Of a DNA stretch of 64,000 bases, positions 48,882 through 61,354 are shown piece by piece. This stretch comes from Argentina anserina (lineage: Eukaryota > Streptophyta > Magnoliopsida > Rosales > Rosaceae), in NCBI RefSeq assembly GCF_933775445.1, contig NC_065878.1, forward strand, positions 19,356,395 to 19,420,394, read 5' to 3'. Below the pieces are notes generated by a model, which made no database searches, was not told where the DNA came from, and was given only the letters and a program-made list of their open reading frames with translations. The translations under genes and the position numbers were made by a program. Numbering within the stretch: the stretch's first letter is position 1; each line of letters begins with the position of its first letter.

Positions 48882-51498
48882 ATGGCAGAGAGCAGTAGAA
48901 ACCTCGCAAGTCCAAGATGGTCCCTCGCCGGAACGACTGCCCTTGTCACCGGCGGCACTCGTGGAATTGGGTCTCTTTCACTCTCTCAAATTTCATTTGC
49001 ATACATGTTATATTTCTGTTGGGAATCGTTGGTTTAGATTACTGTTTTGGTTCGGTTCAGGTACGCAGTGGTGGGGGAGCTAGCGGCTCTTGGCGCGTAC
49101 GTGTTCACCTGTTCTCGGAAGGCAGAAGAACTCGAGAGTTGCTTAAAGGAATGGTCGGGTAAGGGGTTTAAGGTCACTGGGATTGTCTGCGATGTTTCGG
49201 TTAAATCCGAGAGAGAAAAGCTAATGGAGCAAGTGGGTGTTTCTTTCACTGGAAGGCTCAACATATTTGTAAGAGAACTTAGCTAATTGCTATTGCTGTG
49301 TTTGTATAAATGTATCACAGAATTGGATTATGGGTGTCTGAATTTTTATTTATCATTTGAACTAGGTAAACAATGTTGGGACAAACATAAGGAAACCAAC
49401 AACTGAGTACACGTTTGAAGATTATTCGAAACTAATGAATACGAATTTGGATTCGACATACCATCTATGCCAGCTTTCGCATCCGCTTTTGAAAGCATCT
49501 GGAGCAGGGAGCGTTGTGTTCATATCTTCTGTGGCTGGTATGGTGAGTATTGGTTCCGGGACCATTTATGCAGCAAGTAAAGGTGAGCACATTACTCATT
49601 TGCAAATGGTGTGTTAGTGTCTTACATTTTATGAAGGGAAAAAGCTACATCTATCATGTTTGCTTTTTTCAGCTGCGATTAATCAGCTTACGAAAAATCT
49701 GGCTTGTGAATGGGCGAAAGACAATATCAGGAGCAACGCTGTTGCTCCTTGGTACACCAGAACCTCACTTGTGGAACAAGTAAGTACTTGTTCCCTTTCT
49801 TCATTACTATCAATTAGAAGGTTGCATATGTGAAATAGTAGAAGCTACTGGAGATAAATTGACGTCCTTTTGTCTGAGGTTACTTAGGATAGGCACTTAT
49901 TAGGCAGTTAATACTATGCGTAAATATATACATTCTTAATCAGATTAATAGGATGATGTCCTTCATACGAAATGTGGATAATAGGTATTTTCTATGCTTG
50001 TTGCTTGATTTGTTAAAGTTATTTGTTTTAGTTATAACAATAGCAGAAGCCTATCTGATAGCAGTATTATGTTCCAATGAAACTCAATTATAAGACTTTG
50101 GACAGAACCTCAGGCTGAATAGGGGTATGATTTTTAAGACCCCACTGTGGGGACTACATACCCATATTCCAATGGACTAATATGTTGATCCTCTCTTTCT
50201 TGCCCTACCTGTCTTCTCTAGTAAATGATACTCGATAATTACTAAATTTAGTGAAATAGAAGTTGCTGAGGGTATTCAATATAAGGTCCTGATGAGTTTG
50301 CACTTTACAGCTATATGCTGATCCTGCAATCCTTCAGTTACTTGTAATTCAGAATTTTCTTTGTAACATGGGTTTGAATGTTTGATCATGAATTAGATTA
50401 ATCCTCAGGGCTTCTCCACTCAAAGGTTTTCTAGTAATCATGGTTTGACTTTATGTTGGGTATAGGCCTTTATATCCATCAGACCATCATCTAAAACATC
50501 CATCAACATCAATGACGAATAGGGCATACACCTTCTCTTCAAATACTGATAATAAGAATTATGTCCTTGCATCTTTTAATCTTCATTTGTGCTTAGATTA
50601 CATGGAGAATAACTTTTGCAGCGTATCTCTATAAGTGATTTGCAGTGTCGTGTATCCTATGGAGAATAAACCTTAGCTTAGCTTAACATGAGTGTGCATT
50701 CACTTTGAAAAGAATCATATTTTGCATGCCCACATTCCAATGAATTAAAGATTGAAACCTAAATTAATTTTTGTCCCAGCATGTAGGTAAAGTAGTATCA
50801 TTGCATTGGTTATGCTGAGATTCAGATTCTTGAGTTTCTTTCTTATCTAACATCGCAATTCAATTAGTTTTAATCCGGATTCAACTGTTCCCGGTAGCAA
50901 AAACAGCTGGAATCTTGTTCAAGTGGCCTTAATGTGCCAAAGTAGAACTTGGGACGTAGTACTGATGCATTTTCCATTGCTTATGGTTAAGCCCGGTAAA
51001 GAAACATTACACTATGATTCTATGAATCAGCAAGCTGACTAGACTAATAATAGAATGACATTTGGATGAAGATGTTGCAGTGTAAACCTTTTGACACTTC
51101 AGCCACATATTAGAGATAGTTATCTAGTGCAGTTTTCTTATTATGTAAGATTTGATCTGCAATGGTGATTTATGAAATTGAAGTAGTTTAAAGCATATAA
51201 AGTGTCAGAAGGCAAATGCTAATGGTTCTTTTCTATCAATCAACAATATTTGGTACATGAAAATGTAAGAATATTATCTGACTCGAACCTTTCCTGCTCA
51301 CAGATGCTGGAGGACAAAAAGTTTGTGGAAGAAGTAACCTCGCGTACTCCTCTCAATCGTGTTGCAGAACCGGAGGAAGTCTCATCGTTGGTGGCATTCC
51401 TCTGCCTACCGGCCGCTTCATACATCACTGGACAAATCATATCTGTTGACGGAGGCATGACTGCTAACGGTTTTTCCCCCACTAGGATACCAAAATGA
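48882..51498 (+). CDS. Tropinone-reductase-like short-chain dehydrogenase/reductase, 5 exons
   Basis: Exons: 48882-48970, 49061-49268, 49366-49582, 49673-49779, 51304-51498, giving 271 residues. All introns are GT...AG and phases agree. It is a classical SDR with an NAD(P)-binding TGGTRGIG at residues 23-30, VNNVGTN at 100-106, and the catalytic Ser154, Tyr167 and Lys171 (ISSVAG...YAASK). [16 protein letters not shown] and the C-terminal [15 protein letters not shown] follow. The [10 protein letters not shown] segment and length mark the plant tropinone-reductase-like subfamily. Most members do not reduce tropinone, and the substrate cannot be told from sequence. Cytosolic; no targeting signal seen. 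The last intron (49780-51303, 1.5 kb) contains no other recognisable feature. The 5' start lies about 250 bp from the end of the old copia element. Confidence 0.93.
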
Positions 51499-54205
51499 GA
51501 ATCTTTCTTTGGTTTACAAACTTGCATTCCTCAATTTGTTTGTTCTGTTGATCATGAGCATAAAACAATAACACACCCAAGACATTTCATTTTCTGAATC
51601 TACTTGGAATTCCATACCACTAGTGGTCTGGCTCAACCCATTGAATTATCATGGCCTGCGTCTTTGTTTCATGATGTGATTGTGACAATGAACTCACCGA
51701 AAGATGTGTAGTTTTCTATTTCTATAACTTTAGAAGCTAAACTTGTTGGTGACCTAACAGTTTTCGTGTTGAAATCAATCAATCGAACTCGTTATAGTTG
51801 ATTATGTACAGTTGACTCCAGCAATTATGTATTCACCACTTACCTGCATCCTTCACCACTATCCAAATTACAAAGAAGTGATATAGGACAAGGGTTTCTG
51901 GTTGCCACGGACTTCAGATGTACAGCTTTATTTCAAATAAATGTGAAATTTCAATGACAGGATCAGATATTCATTATAATCTTGAATGCATACAGTATTT
52001 TAATTTATATACTGTTTTACATCGACGGCAAATATTTCATTACAATCTTGTAAGCAATTAATCACTTTAAACAATGGTGTTCATCTGTCTGAAAGTTCTG
52101 AACCCTAACATCGTTGGAATCTAATGAAAGTTGTGATTTTACGGAAATGTGAACTCACCCATTGATAGGTATGCATGTTCTATAAAGTCGGTTTCTCCTA
52201 ATATCTCCAGTATTTTTTTTTTCTTCCAATATGTTAAGAATACTTTTGTTTTGGAAGCAAGATCTAGTCGAAATTAAAATGATATAATGTACAAATTATA
52301 CCAGACCCCTAGTTCTTCCGTAGTAGGCAATATATCAACAGGTGACAAAATTGTTGCAATCATACAATTTGCATGCGCTTGGAGATAACATTTTGTGATT
52401 CGAACTTGACATCTACTCATGTACTCTCCCTGTAAGCTACATGATCCCATTAAACAAACTTTAAACTATGAACAGATAATGCCGTGATAAAAAACATAAT
52501 GAGATTTATTTGGATTTCGAGAGCATTATTGCTGTATAATTTTGACCAATAAAACCACAGTTCACTTAGATGGACGCCATTAAATTTCGGGAAAATGATA
52601 CCAGAAATTGAAGAAGCTAGAGGAACTGCACATGCTCCTAGTTCCAAAGCAACAAAACCATGCACAGCTGTAGACGTCTCTCCAAAAATATCCATAGACA
52701 ATGACAAATCCTACTAGTGCTGCCGCAGTAAGCTTTGCTCTATTTCTGGGTTCCCAAAAAGGAAACCCATGCCTCTAGGAAACCACCTTCCTTCATTTTC
52801 CTAAAATCCCACTGACGTGGTTATCTGGGCCTTTGCTTCTCTTACCATACGTGTCCACCCAAACCTAAACCTTCCCTCCACGTCTCCCAAACCCTAGTCT
52901 CATACGTGTGTTACGTTGCCCTCTGTTTCAAGTTACAAGGTTTTTTTGAAACCTGGTTCAACCAGGGTTGACCTAACCCGGGTTAAGAGTCAAGTCACGG
53001 TGGGGGTGGGGGTGGGAGGGGGACAGTGACTAGCTGACATGGTGGGTATGAGTGGGGGATGGGGTCACCACATGCCGGATCTCGTTGCATGACAGCCCAT
53101 ACCTCCAAACGTGGCGACTCCTCACCGGTTATTGTGGGTTCCAACGGTGAACGCTGTTGTTGTGGTCCTTTTTTTCCTCCGATGTAAAGCACGAAATTTG
53201 TATTTTTCCTTTTGGTCGGAAAATAATATTGTGAGTTTATTGTTAAAGTATTATTATTGGAATTATTAACCTTAAAAATCACATTACCCGCCATGATCGA
53301 GGGAATTGCAGCCTCGGAACCGAGTCAGCCTACTACCACGCGTCCACTTATAGTTAAGGCACATACAGATGTGATTATGAACTTAAAACGGTTCCTACAA
53401 AATAGGTTCATCTATTTATTTACTCTGGTTTGTCACCCAAACGTTTACGAAATTTAACCGATTTAGTTTGTTTATTTATTTAATTTATATTGATAAATTT
53501 GTTAAAAATTTGTATAAATTATCTAAACATATATACTTAAAATCTAAATTATTAAAATGAGATATATGTCTGATTAATAAATAATTTAAAAGTTCTCAAC
53601 AAGATAATTTTAATTAAAAAAGCTCATAATTTCTAATTTTATATTACTCTAAAACACTAATACAATGTATCAAATTCACACAAGAAGTCTCTTCTTTGCT
53701 GCAAAGATAAACCATGAATTCAACTTATAACTAATCGGTTGTAACTCACACATTCATACGATAATTCTAATAAATTTTTATGGGTTGCAACTCACGAGGT
53801 TACATTTGTAACTAATCATTACTATTCAACATTTCTACTATCTAACTTTACATTTTGCTAAAGTCATCTTTAAACATGTTTATCACGAGGTTTATTTTGT
53901 TATTGATGAATTTACATTTAGTGCTTACTAAACACATAATTTGAAGTGTGATTTAACTGTTTTATTTACCGTATTCTCAGCATTTTAATTAAATCAGCTA
54001 TAAAGTTGCACCATAGTATTTTTTGTTATAATATAATATTTTAATATCAATATCGTGATGATGGATCCTAGCAATGCGATCAGCACCATGACCTGATTGA
54101 CCTCCCCAAATAATATTTCAAAATAAATTTACCGTTTTACTGTAGGGGTAACAGCTGGTACTGGGGTATGAAAGTGGACCTAACACGAAGCTGGTATCCC
54201 TGTGA
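51499..54205. other. Intergenic, includes a G-rich tract at 52999-53022
   Basis: This begins with the likely 3' UTR of the SDR gene. A run of four or more G-tracts (ggtgggggtgggggtgggag) at 52999-53022 is a potential G-quadruplex on the plus strand. No gene or mobile element was identified. From about 53460 to 54060 the DNA is strongly AT-rich. Confidence 0.4.
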
Positions 54206-54794
54206 TGTAGCCACGTGGTGTAATCTTAGTCAATTAGGAGGCAAACAATAATAAAAGAGAGGGGTCGGTCGCCCAAGGACCACATGCGTGTCAGAAAAAG
54301 GACACCGAATGGACCTACCGTGTCCAAAACTCACTAGCGCCACGTATACGTGTCAAAAAACAGAACACGTGTTCATATATCAGGGATGAGAGACAAAGGT
54401 TGGTAGCTAAATCAACGGTGAAGATTAAGGTTCTTCCCCCGCCTTCCGCCTTGGTAATCCGTAGTTCGACGTCATACCAACTGTACAGTGTCGGGTCCTT
54501 CCTGCCCGCGATGGTGACGGGCACGCTGCCCGTGATTAGGCGCTGTGTGGCCCCCAGGTGAAATTGTTGAGGGCGATGAGGTGTCCCTCATTTTATTTGT
54601 TTAGAAGAGCTTCAGTGCAACGCCATTTTAATGCGTCGCCTTGAGCTCGTTTTGGAGATCCCAAAAACTATTTCTCCTCTCATTCTCTTTGCTCTTGTTC
54701 CTGGAATCGTCTGTTCTCTCTGATAACCAATACTAACGATTATTTGGTGTGTATTGAGTTTTTGTTTCGTTCTTTGGATTGTTTGATAAATCAA
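54206..54794 (+). promoter_or_regulatory. Promoter of the PP2CA-like gene with ACGT-core (ABRE/G-box) elements
   Basis: Three ACGT-core sites lie upstream of the ATG at 54795: CCACGTGG (54211-54218), a closely spaced pair in CGCCACGTATACGTGTC (54339-54355), and the 12-bp palindrome GAACACGTGTTC (54363-54374). PyACGTGG/TC words are ABA-responsive elements bound by ABF/AREB bZIP factors. Several together suggest ABA induction, which is known for clade A PP2C genes as negative feedback. The function here is inferred. Confidence 0.6.
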
Positions 54795-56333
54795 ATGGCT
54801 GGAATTTGCTGCGGAATTGAAAGCGAGACTACTTCAGCGCCAATTGAGCCCAGTTCCCGGACGTCGAGACGCCGGAGGTTGGAAATTTTGCCAACTATTA
54901 AGTGTATCGCCGCCGACCACATGGCGGTGCAGCAGACGGCGGACAGCGGCCGGAAGCGGCAGAAGCTCGATCTGCAGCGTTCGATGTCACTGGAAGGCGC
55001 AGCGGCGATAGTGGAAGACAGACGTGAGGAAGCGGCTGCAAAGGCCGTCCCGACTGTACGGTTGGTTAATGATGAGGTTGTTAATACTACTCGTGGCGAG
55101 TCGAAAGGTTTGCATGCGGGTAACGAAGTGGTGGTTGTTCCTCCGCCGGTGGTGCAGGAAGCTCCTCGGTATGGCTCTACTTCGGTTTGCGGAAGGAGAA
55201 GAGATATGGAAGACGCTGTTTCGATTCACCCTACGCTTTGTAAAGCCCAGGGCTCCGACTCGGGTGGTTGCCATTTCTATGGTGTTTACGACGGCCATGG
55301 TTGCTCTCATGTGAGTACTAATTTTGATCTTATCTCTCAAAATTACATTGATTCAATTTCGGAACTCTAATAATTTTCGGTTCTGGTTGTTCAGGTTGCC
55401 TTGAAGTGTAAGGACAGATTACATGAGATCGTAAAACAACACCTGGAAAGCCAAAGCGTCCTTCAATGGAAGGACACGATGGAGCGAAGCTTCTCGAAGA
55501 TGGACGAAGAGGTCCATGCCGGGAATCAAGCCGTGCTGAGTCCCAAATGCAGATGCGAGCTTCAAACTCCCCAGTGTGACGCCGTCGGTTCCACCGCCGT
55601 CGTGGCCGTGGTAACTCCAGAGAAGATCATCGTCTCCAATTGCGGCGACTCCCGCGCCGTTCTTTGCCGCAGCGGCGCCGCCGTGCCCCTCTCCTCAGAT
55701 CATAAGGTGAGAGATCCCTTTACGGTTGCAAATTCACTGAACCGGATCTAGATTCCGGGGATTCAAATTCATTGAACCGAATTTCACTTTTTCTAGGCGC
55801 GTAATACACGCGCCAATCATTACAGTGACGAGTGTGTTCTCCACTAACGAACGTGCTCATTTGTTTTGTTTTATTTACAGCCTGATCGACCGGACGAGTT
55901 GCTTCGGATTGAAGCCGCCGGAGGGCGCGTGATCTACTGGGACGGTCCTCGAGTCCTCGGCGTTCTCGCCATGTCGCGAGCCATCGGCGACAACTATCTC
56001 AAGCCCTACGTAATACCGGCGCCGGAGGTGACTATCACGGAACGGACGGCGGAGGACGAGTGTTTGATTCTGGCCAGCGACGGCCTGTGGGACGTGGTGT
56101 CAAACGACACTGCTTGCGGCGTCGTACGCATGTGCATGCGCGCTGCTGCTGCCCAAAAGGCCGGGGGAGCTTCAGGCGGTGTCGTGCCCGAGGGGGAGTC
56201 CTCGACCGGAGAAAATTCCGATAAGGCGTGCGCGGACGCTTCCATTTTGCTGACGAAGTTGGCCTTGGCGAGGCAGAGCTCGGATAACGTCAGCGTGGTG
56301 GTGGTGGATTTGAGGAGGCGTGAGAGATTGTGA
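54795..56333 (+). CDS. PP2CA: Clade A protein phosphatase 2C, PP2CA/AHG3-like (ABA signalling)
   Basis: Exons: 54795-55310, 55395-55706, 55881-56333, giving 426 residues with phase-0 introns. A variable N-terminus starting MAGICCG precedes the PP2C catalytic core: RRRDMEDA (134-141), YGVYDGHG (metal Asp166), CGDSRAVL (255-262), SDHKPDRPDE (273-282), [15 protein letters not shown] (Asp343) and SSDNVSV (Asp411). The gate segment SGAAVPL (265-271) and Trp296 in [13 protein letters not shown], the tryptophan that inserts into the PYR/PYL receptor-ABA lock, are both present, so receptor inhibition is expected. It should dephosphorylate SnRK2 kinases and the guard-cell anion channel and so restrain ABA responses. 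[19 protein letters not shown] and [17 protein letters not shown] place it with PP2CA/AHG3 rather than ABI1/HAB1. No truncation is seen; the ABRE-type promoter fits ABA feedback. Confidence 0.95.
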
Positions 56334-58082
56334 GAAATCATCATGCAGCGGCGTTTTAATGTCATACTAATACTAATCTTAGCCGCAGCGGGGATGTTTC
56401 ACCAAAATTTGTAGCACTTCATTTGTTGATTGATAGTGATGAAGCTGCTTTGATTTTTCTCTTAATAACAAGGTTTTAAGAGAGAAACTGGAATCGAAAA
56501 TCTCCCCTTGCTTGTGGTGTAATTTAGGTTTTCCTTATTACTAAGGGTTCATTTTCTCTTTGTTGTTTCCAACCTTCACAGGTCTGCAGAAGGTTGCAGG
56601 GTTGTGATATACAATCATAATAGAGTGAATATTAATGTTGTATATTAGAGATGGTTCTCTTCGTTTTCATTTGTTTCTACCCTCCCTGTGTCATGCAGTC
56701 TCCAATTTCAGTTAACTGGGTTCTTTGAGCTCCGTCAAAAGGGCTTTCTCATTCAACATTATAGTGATTGTTCTAATATCCAACTCGATCACATTCAGGC
56801 CAGCTCTGCTGTTAATAATTCCCGACTGAGTTAGGTCTAACCGAGAATGACATCGAGGTGGAGATTCTATGAGATATTTTGTTGATATCTCCCATCATTG
56901 ATCATTGAAAAGGTACCAAGTTGTTTAAATGTTGTTAGACGGAACATTGGGGATAAACCTGTTGAGGCCTTCATCACTATTTAGGGTCAACTTACACATA
57001 GGTGTTTATTGTTTGGAGAGGCCACATAGGTCTCCATGTACATGTACACTGCTTTTGTCGAGCTTATATTGTCCCATTGATATGTCCTGTTTTTATGGTT
57101 AATGATCACTAGCTTAATAAAGCAAAAGCATTGTTTACTCCAATCTATTGAGCTAAATCCCCTTATGTTAATGATGAGAGACATATACATAAATAGTCGA
57201 CTCATCTTCTCCGCATTATAAAGATGCCCGGCCCTATGTGTCATGACTCGTGACGAATAAGCGATGGAGACCATTATAAAAAAATAAAAAATAAAAGCAA
57301 CCAATGCTTGCGAAACACATACCATACTTGGGCCAACCTCGACCTTCAACTATGCTTTCTAGTGTTTGACTCCCATCGATCACCTCAAGGGAATCACATA
57401 CGACAATGCTTAAACCATAAAACCTAAACTTATATCAAGATAATCAGACCACCCTAGCCACTTAAGCATATCATACAAATTCAAATGCTCCATCTTGACC
57501 AGATTTAAGGCCACTAATTAATCCTGCTTAGTTATACGATATATTCCCTCTGTTAATTCTTGCTGGGATTTCATCCACTGGTTCGGGACCTTCAAAAAGA
57601 AGATATGATCTGGGTGTTTTTGGGACCTCAGTGGATAAATTCGAGCTCCCTTTCAGACATTAGCAGCAGATTTTTGAAGGGGCCGGGTTCCACCATTGGA
57701 TTTTTATTCCTCGACAATATATGGATTATGGGTGACTCACGAACACCAGCAATGGGAGGCTGACACGTTGCGGTTTCTGGATCTGGGGTTGCTTTGAGGC
57801 ATCAAGGCTCTGAGCTGGACTAGATTTTCTTAGATCTTCGATGGTGATTGCCAATGGACCCAAACCAAATGTGTGACCTGAAAATTACGGTAGACGGAAA
57901 AGCCTACTGCCCCTGTTGCTGCTTTTTTCTGTTTGAGTGATGAGAACTGTACGCTGTAAAAGAAGGTGAGATGGGATACGATGAGTTTTTCAGCGCCTCC
58001 AGGGTTTCGGCTGTGCTGATGTTCACAATATTTAGATTTTAAAGTTTGGAGGATTATACCGTGTGCGTATTACGCCACTTAT
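56334..58082. other. 3' flank of the PP2CA-like gene and intergenic DNA
   Basis: The likely 3' UTR of the phosphatase gene occupies the first few hundred bases. Beyond that there are only short open frames without recognisable domains. Confidence 0.4.
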
Positions 58083-58398
58083 AGGCCTCGTTTGGTATTT
58101 AGAAAGGAAAATAGTTTCTTTAGAATTTCTATGGAAATAAAACTTGGGTAATGAAGTGCATTTTTTTAGTATTTGGTTAATGGTAATACAAGGTAACTTC
58201 AAAGTGTAAAAAAATTTGTAGCTAATATAATAAAATAATAGAGAGTAATAAATGTAAGAAAATGAGGAGGTTCATAAAAGGAAGTGTTTCCCCCCACATT
58301 AAGTAGTTCATTTTTTTGTGCACAGTTGCACACTAAATATTGGAAAAGAATGAACTTTTTTTTTCCAAGCCCTCAATTCTGCGAAACAAACGAGGCTG
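58083..58398. mobile_element. Candidate MITE with GCCTCGTTTG inverted ends
   Basis: The left end reads GGCCTCGTTTGGTATTTAG and the right end CTGCGAAACAAACGAGGCTG, so the outer ten bases or so are inverted copies. The interior is AT-rich with no coding frame. Ends of this type occur in several plant MITE families. No clean target duplication was found, so the superfamily is not assigned. Confidence 0.55.
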
Positions 58399-60440
58399 TA
58401 ATGCAAGAGTAGCGCTTCAAAACTAGCCGGTTAGTTTTATAAACCGAAGCTAATTAGTGCGGTACATCCTTATGTGTTGGGCAAGAATATTAGCCAAATG
58501 TTATTAAGTAGAAGTGTAGAGATTGGGGATTAGTTTGACTTTATTGAGAAACTGTAAGGCCCTTGGTATGAACATCTATACCAAAAAATAAAATAAAAAA
58601 TTGTAAGTTGTATGAACCTTTTTAATTTGTAGTGTTGAATTGTTGATTATATGTAAGAAGTATAAACGAAACATAAATTTAAAGGGCGATTGACTAATAG
58701 AATCATTAATTAATGGAATGTTGATTTGAACATCTCAAGCTCGATTCCAATTCGGTTCAAATCATTGGATGTGAAGATATACTTTGAAAAATTTAACCAA
58801 GAAAATCAAGCAGAACAACTATAAATCTATAATGATCTTAGTCAACCATTAAGTTTATAGGAGCAAATATGCAGACGACGTCAATTGTTATAAGCAAAAG
58901 TCGTGGCAATGATGCTTGGAAATTAAGTTATATTCCATTATTCAAGCTATAGATTGTCCCAAAAAAAAAAACTAGCGCCTATAGGGGTCGGTCTGCAAAA
59001 CCGCTTGCCGGAAACTAATAATGGGAATAGCCAAAACCAGGTGCTTAATATTTTATATACAAATCATGAAATCATCGATCCATAGTAATATAATATGGAA
59101 TAGCTAGGTATGTTTATAAAATTCGCACCAATTTACAAACATGGACTGTTATGGGAAGGGGCACTGGGGCAGCTAGGGGGTACGAACTCGTAGACAAACA
59201 GACTGAACAGTGCAGATGATCGTCCACAACTGTCACATGTAATGTCATGAATCGAGCTGAAAATGTGCATCACCATATTTTGCACTCGTAAGTCTCTGCA
59301 TGAGTCTCTGCATGGTGCGCGCTATACACAGTCTATGGCTATGTGCCCATTTTTGGTATGTGACGATCAGTATCAGAGATATGTTAACCGCGCTATACAC
59401 AATGAAAAAGACGCGGGTGAGTCTTGAGTATACGTATATAGACTAAAGATACAGTTGTCTTTGCCATTGATTTTCGACATATACTGAGTAAAAAGAACCA
59501 AGTATAAACTTTCCGCCAAGTGAGCTATTCTGAAAGATTACAATAAATTCTCTTTTTGTTAATTAATATAGAACTATATTATCTTTTTATTAATTAAAAG
59601 ATAAAACTAGTCATCCGTTGATGTGCTCTATGATAATTTCGTAACATGTGTAAATAATGACTGAGTGTTTATTATAATAAAATATATACTATATGAAATT
59701 ATTAACGAGGATAATTAATCACATCAGCTAATTTTTGATAAGTTAGTAAACGACAAGATTAATCGTTATGCATTAAATGTGAAGACAAGTTCGATAATTG
59801 GTGAGACATTAGTGTTATATTCGTCGAAAGCCTTATGTTGATGTCTGAAAATGGTTGTGAATCCTCTTTCTCACATGAGGAAAGCTTCTAATGAGAGAGA
59901 ATATATATACACACATGGACTCGAGGAATCAATAACACATACAATTGATTAACGACATTCAATTCTCCTTGCACATGTGTAATGTTATGTAGATTCAGAA
60001 GACTTGTTCACTTCAAATTACGAAGATCATGTGAAATGATTAGATTCGTGGTTTGCTCTGTCATCAATACAAATTTTATATCAACTCATAAATGTTGTTG
60101 TTTGTGACATTAATAAATAATAAATTAATGGATTTCAATTCACTTACGAAAGAATATCAGAGTACACGCCTTGGTAGTATAGTATTCAATTACCTTTTTA
60201 ATCGAGGATGTATCCGGAACATACTATCCGATCATCACAACACGTTTTTGAGCCCATATTTCGATACTGAAAATCGATAACACTTGCAAAACTGTTTTTA
60301 AAACATCAGAGACAACGCATCCGTTATATCGGTACATTTTATATATTGTTACGAGTTTAATTTTTTTTTTGTTTGGAAAGATGAGTTTAATCTGTTTAGC
60401 AAAATACTTCCATGATTGCTCGAGACACATCTTTTCAACT
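58399..60440. other. Intergenic, nothing recognised
   Basis: AT-rich DNA with no recognised gene, RNA or transposon terminus. Confidence 0.35.
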
Positions 60441-60448
60441 GAGAAACT

Positions 60449-60896
60449 TAGGGCTGTTAATCGGTCTCGGTTCCTGAAGGAACCGTTAGAATCAAACCGT
60501 TTAACAGCAGTTCAGTTCGGTTCGGTTTTAAAATCTAAAATGCATAGGAACCGTTTGCAAAATGGAGAAATTGCTTTAAACTAAAGTACTAGTTATACTC
60601 AATTTGGTGGAGGACAGAGACTATGCCCTGGTTTGGAATTATCTTGTCTCGAATGATTAATCTTCTCACATTTCTTGTCACCAGATATAAGTATGATATG
60701 TTCAAACTAACATCAGTCTTGAATTTAAGACAAGTTTTTTTGGAACCGTTTTGGAACCGGAACCGTCATTGAACCGTTAGGAACCGAACCAAACGGTTCC
60801 CATTCTAAAAAATACAAGAACCGAATCGCTTAAATAATACGATTCGGTTTACGATTCTACCTATTTTTGACTATTTTGGAACCGTTTACAGCCCTA
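60449..60896. mobile_element. hAT-type MITE, TAGGGCTGTTAA family
   Basis: This 448-bp element starts TAGGGCTGTTAATCGG and ends CCGTTTACAGCCCTA. Flanks are the 8-bp repeats GAGAAACT (60441-60448) and AAGAAACT (60897-60904), which match at seven of eight bases. Subterminal sequence is rich in 'ggaaccg' and 'ggttcggtt' words on both sides, like the elements at 17205 and 36611. It has no coding capacity and lies about 460 bp upstream of the HESO1-like start codon. Confidence 0.82.
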
Positions 60897-60904
60897 AAGA
60901 AACT

Positions 60905-61354
60905 TTCATTCCATTTTCCGAAACATTTGAAACTCTTTTTCTCATTTGGGCCAGTAAGCTAAAATGCTTACCCATCACAATCTGCCCAAATTTCACACAA
61001 CAAGTGTGAGACTGTGAAGCCACTTCGACTAAAGTGTGCCAAGTTTCTTCACTCGTCAATGTCCACTATTCCTCAGTGACCCATTCCTATCCGCCAAACT
61101 CATGATCAATCTGCTTTAGTGAAATTGTAAGCACCCATAACTTTTGATTCTTGTTCATAGTAGTTGTATGATGGTAAACATTGTTTGATGCCAACATTGC
61201 TGTTTATCATTTTATTCTCATGCAATGAGTTTTTCGTGGTGAAAGCATGAAACTTTGATGTTTATGAACTGTGTTGTGGTTATATTAGTAGTCCCAGAAG
61301 CCATCATGAACTTGGGTTTTTGACATTTGCGTGTTTATTGTAAAGCAGTGAAAA
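60905..61354 (+). promoter_or_regulatory. Promoter and leader of the HESO1-like gene, with a probable leader intron
   Basis: A pyrimidine-rich stretch at about 61020-61130 is followed by sequence ending in an acceptor-like 'gtaaagcag' at 61340-61348, six bases before the ATG. An intron in the 5' leader is therefore possible. No core promoter motif is certain. Confidence 0.35.

Noticed and set aside
55024..55340. Alternative frames over exon 1 of the PP2CA-like gene
   Set aside because: Shadows of a GC-rich exon whose true frame carries RRRDMEDA and YDGHG.
57560..57763. Plus-strand frame of 67 codons downstream of PP2CA
   Set aside because: Short, with no recognisable domain and no supporting gene structure.
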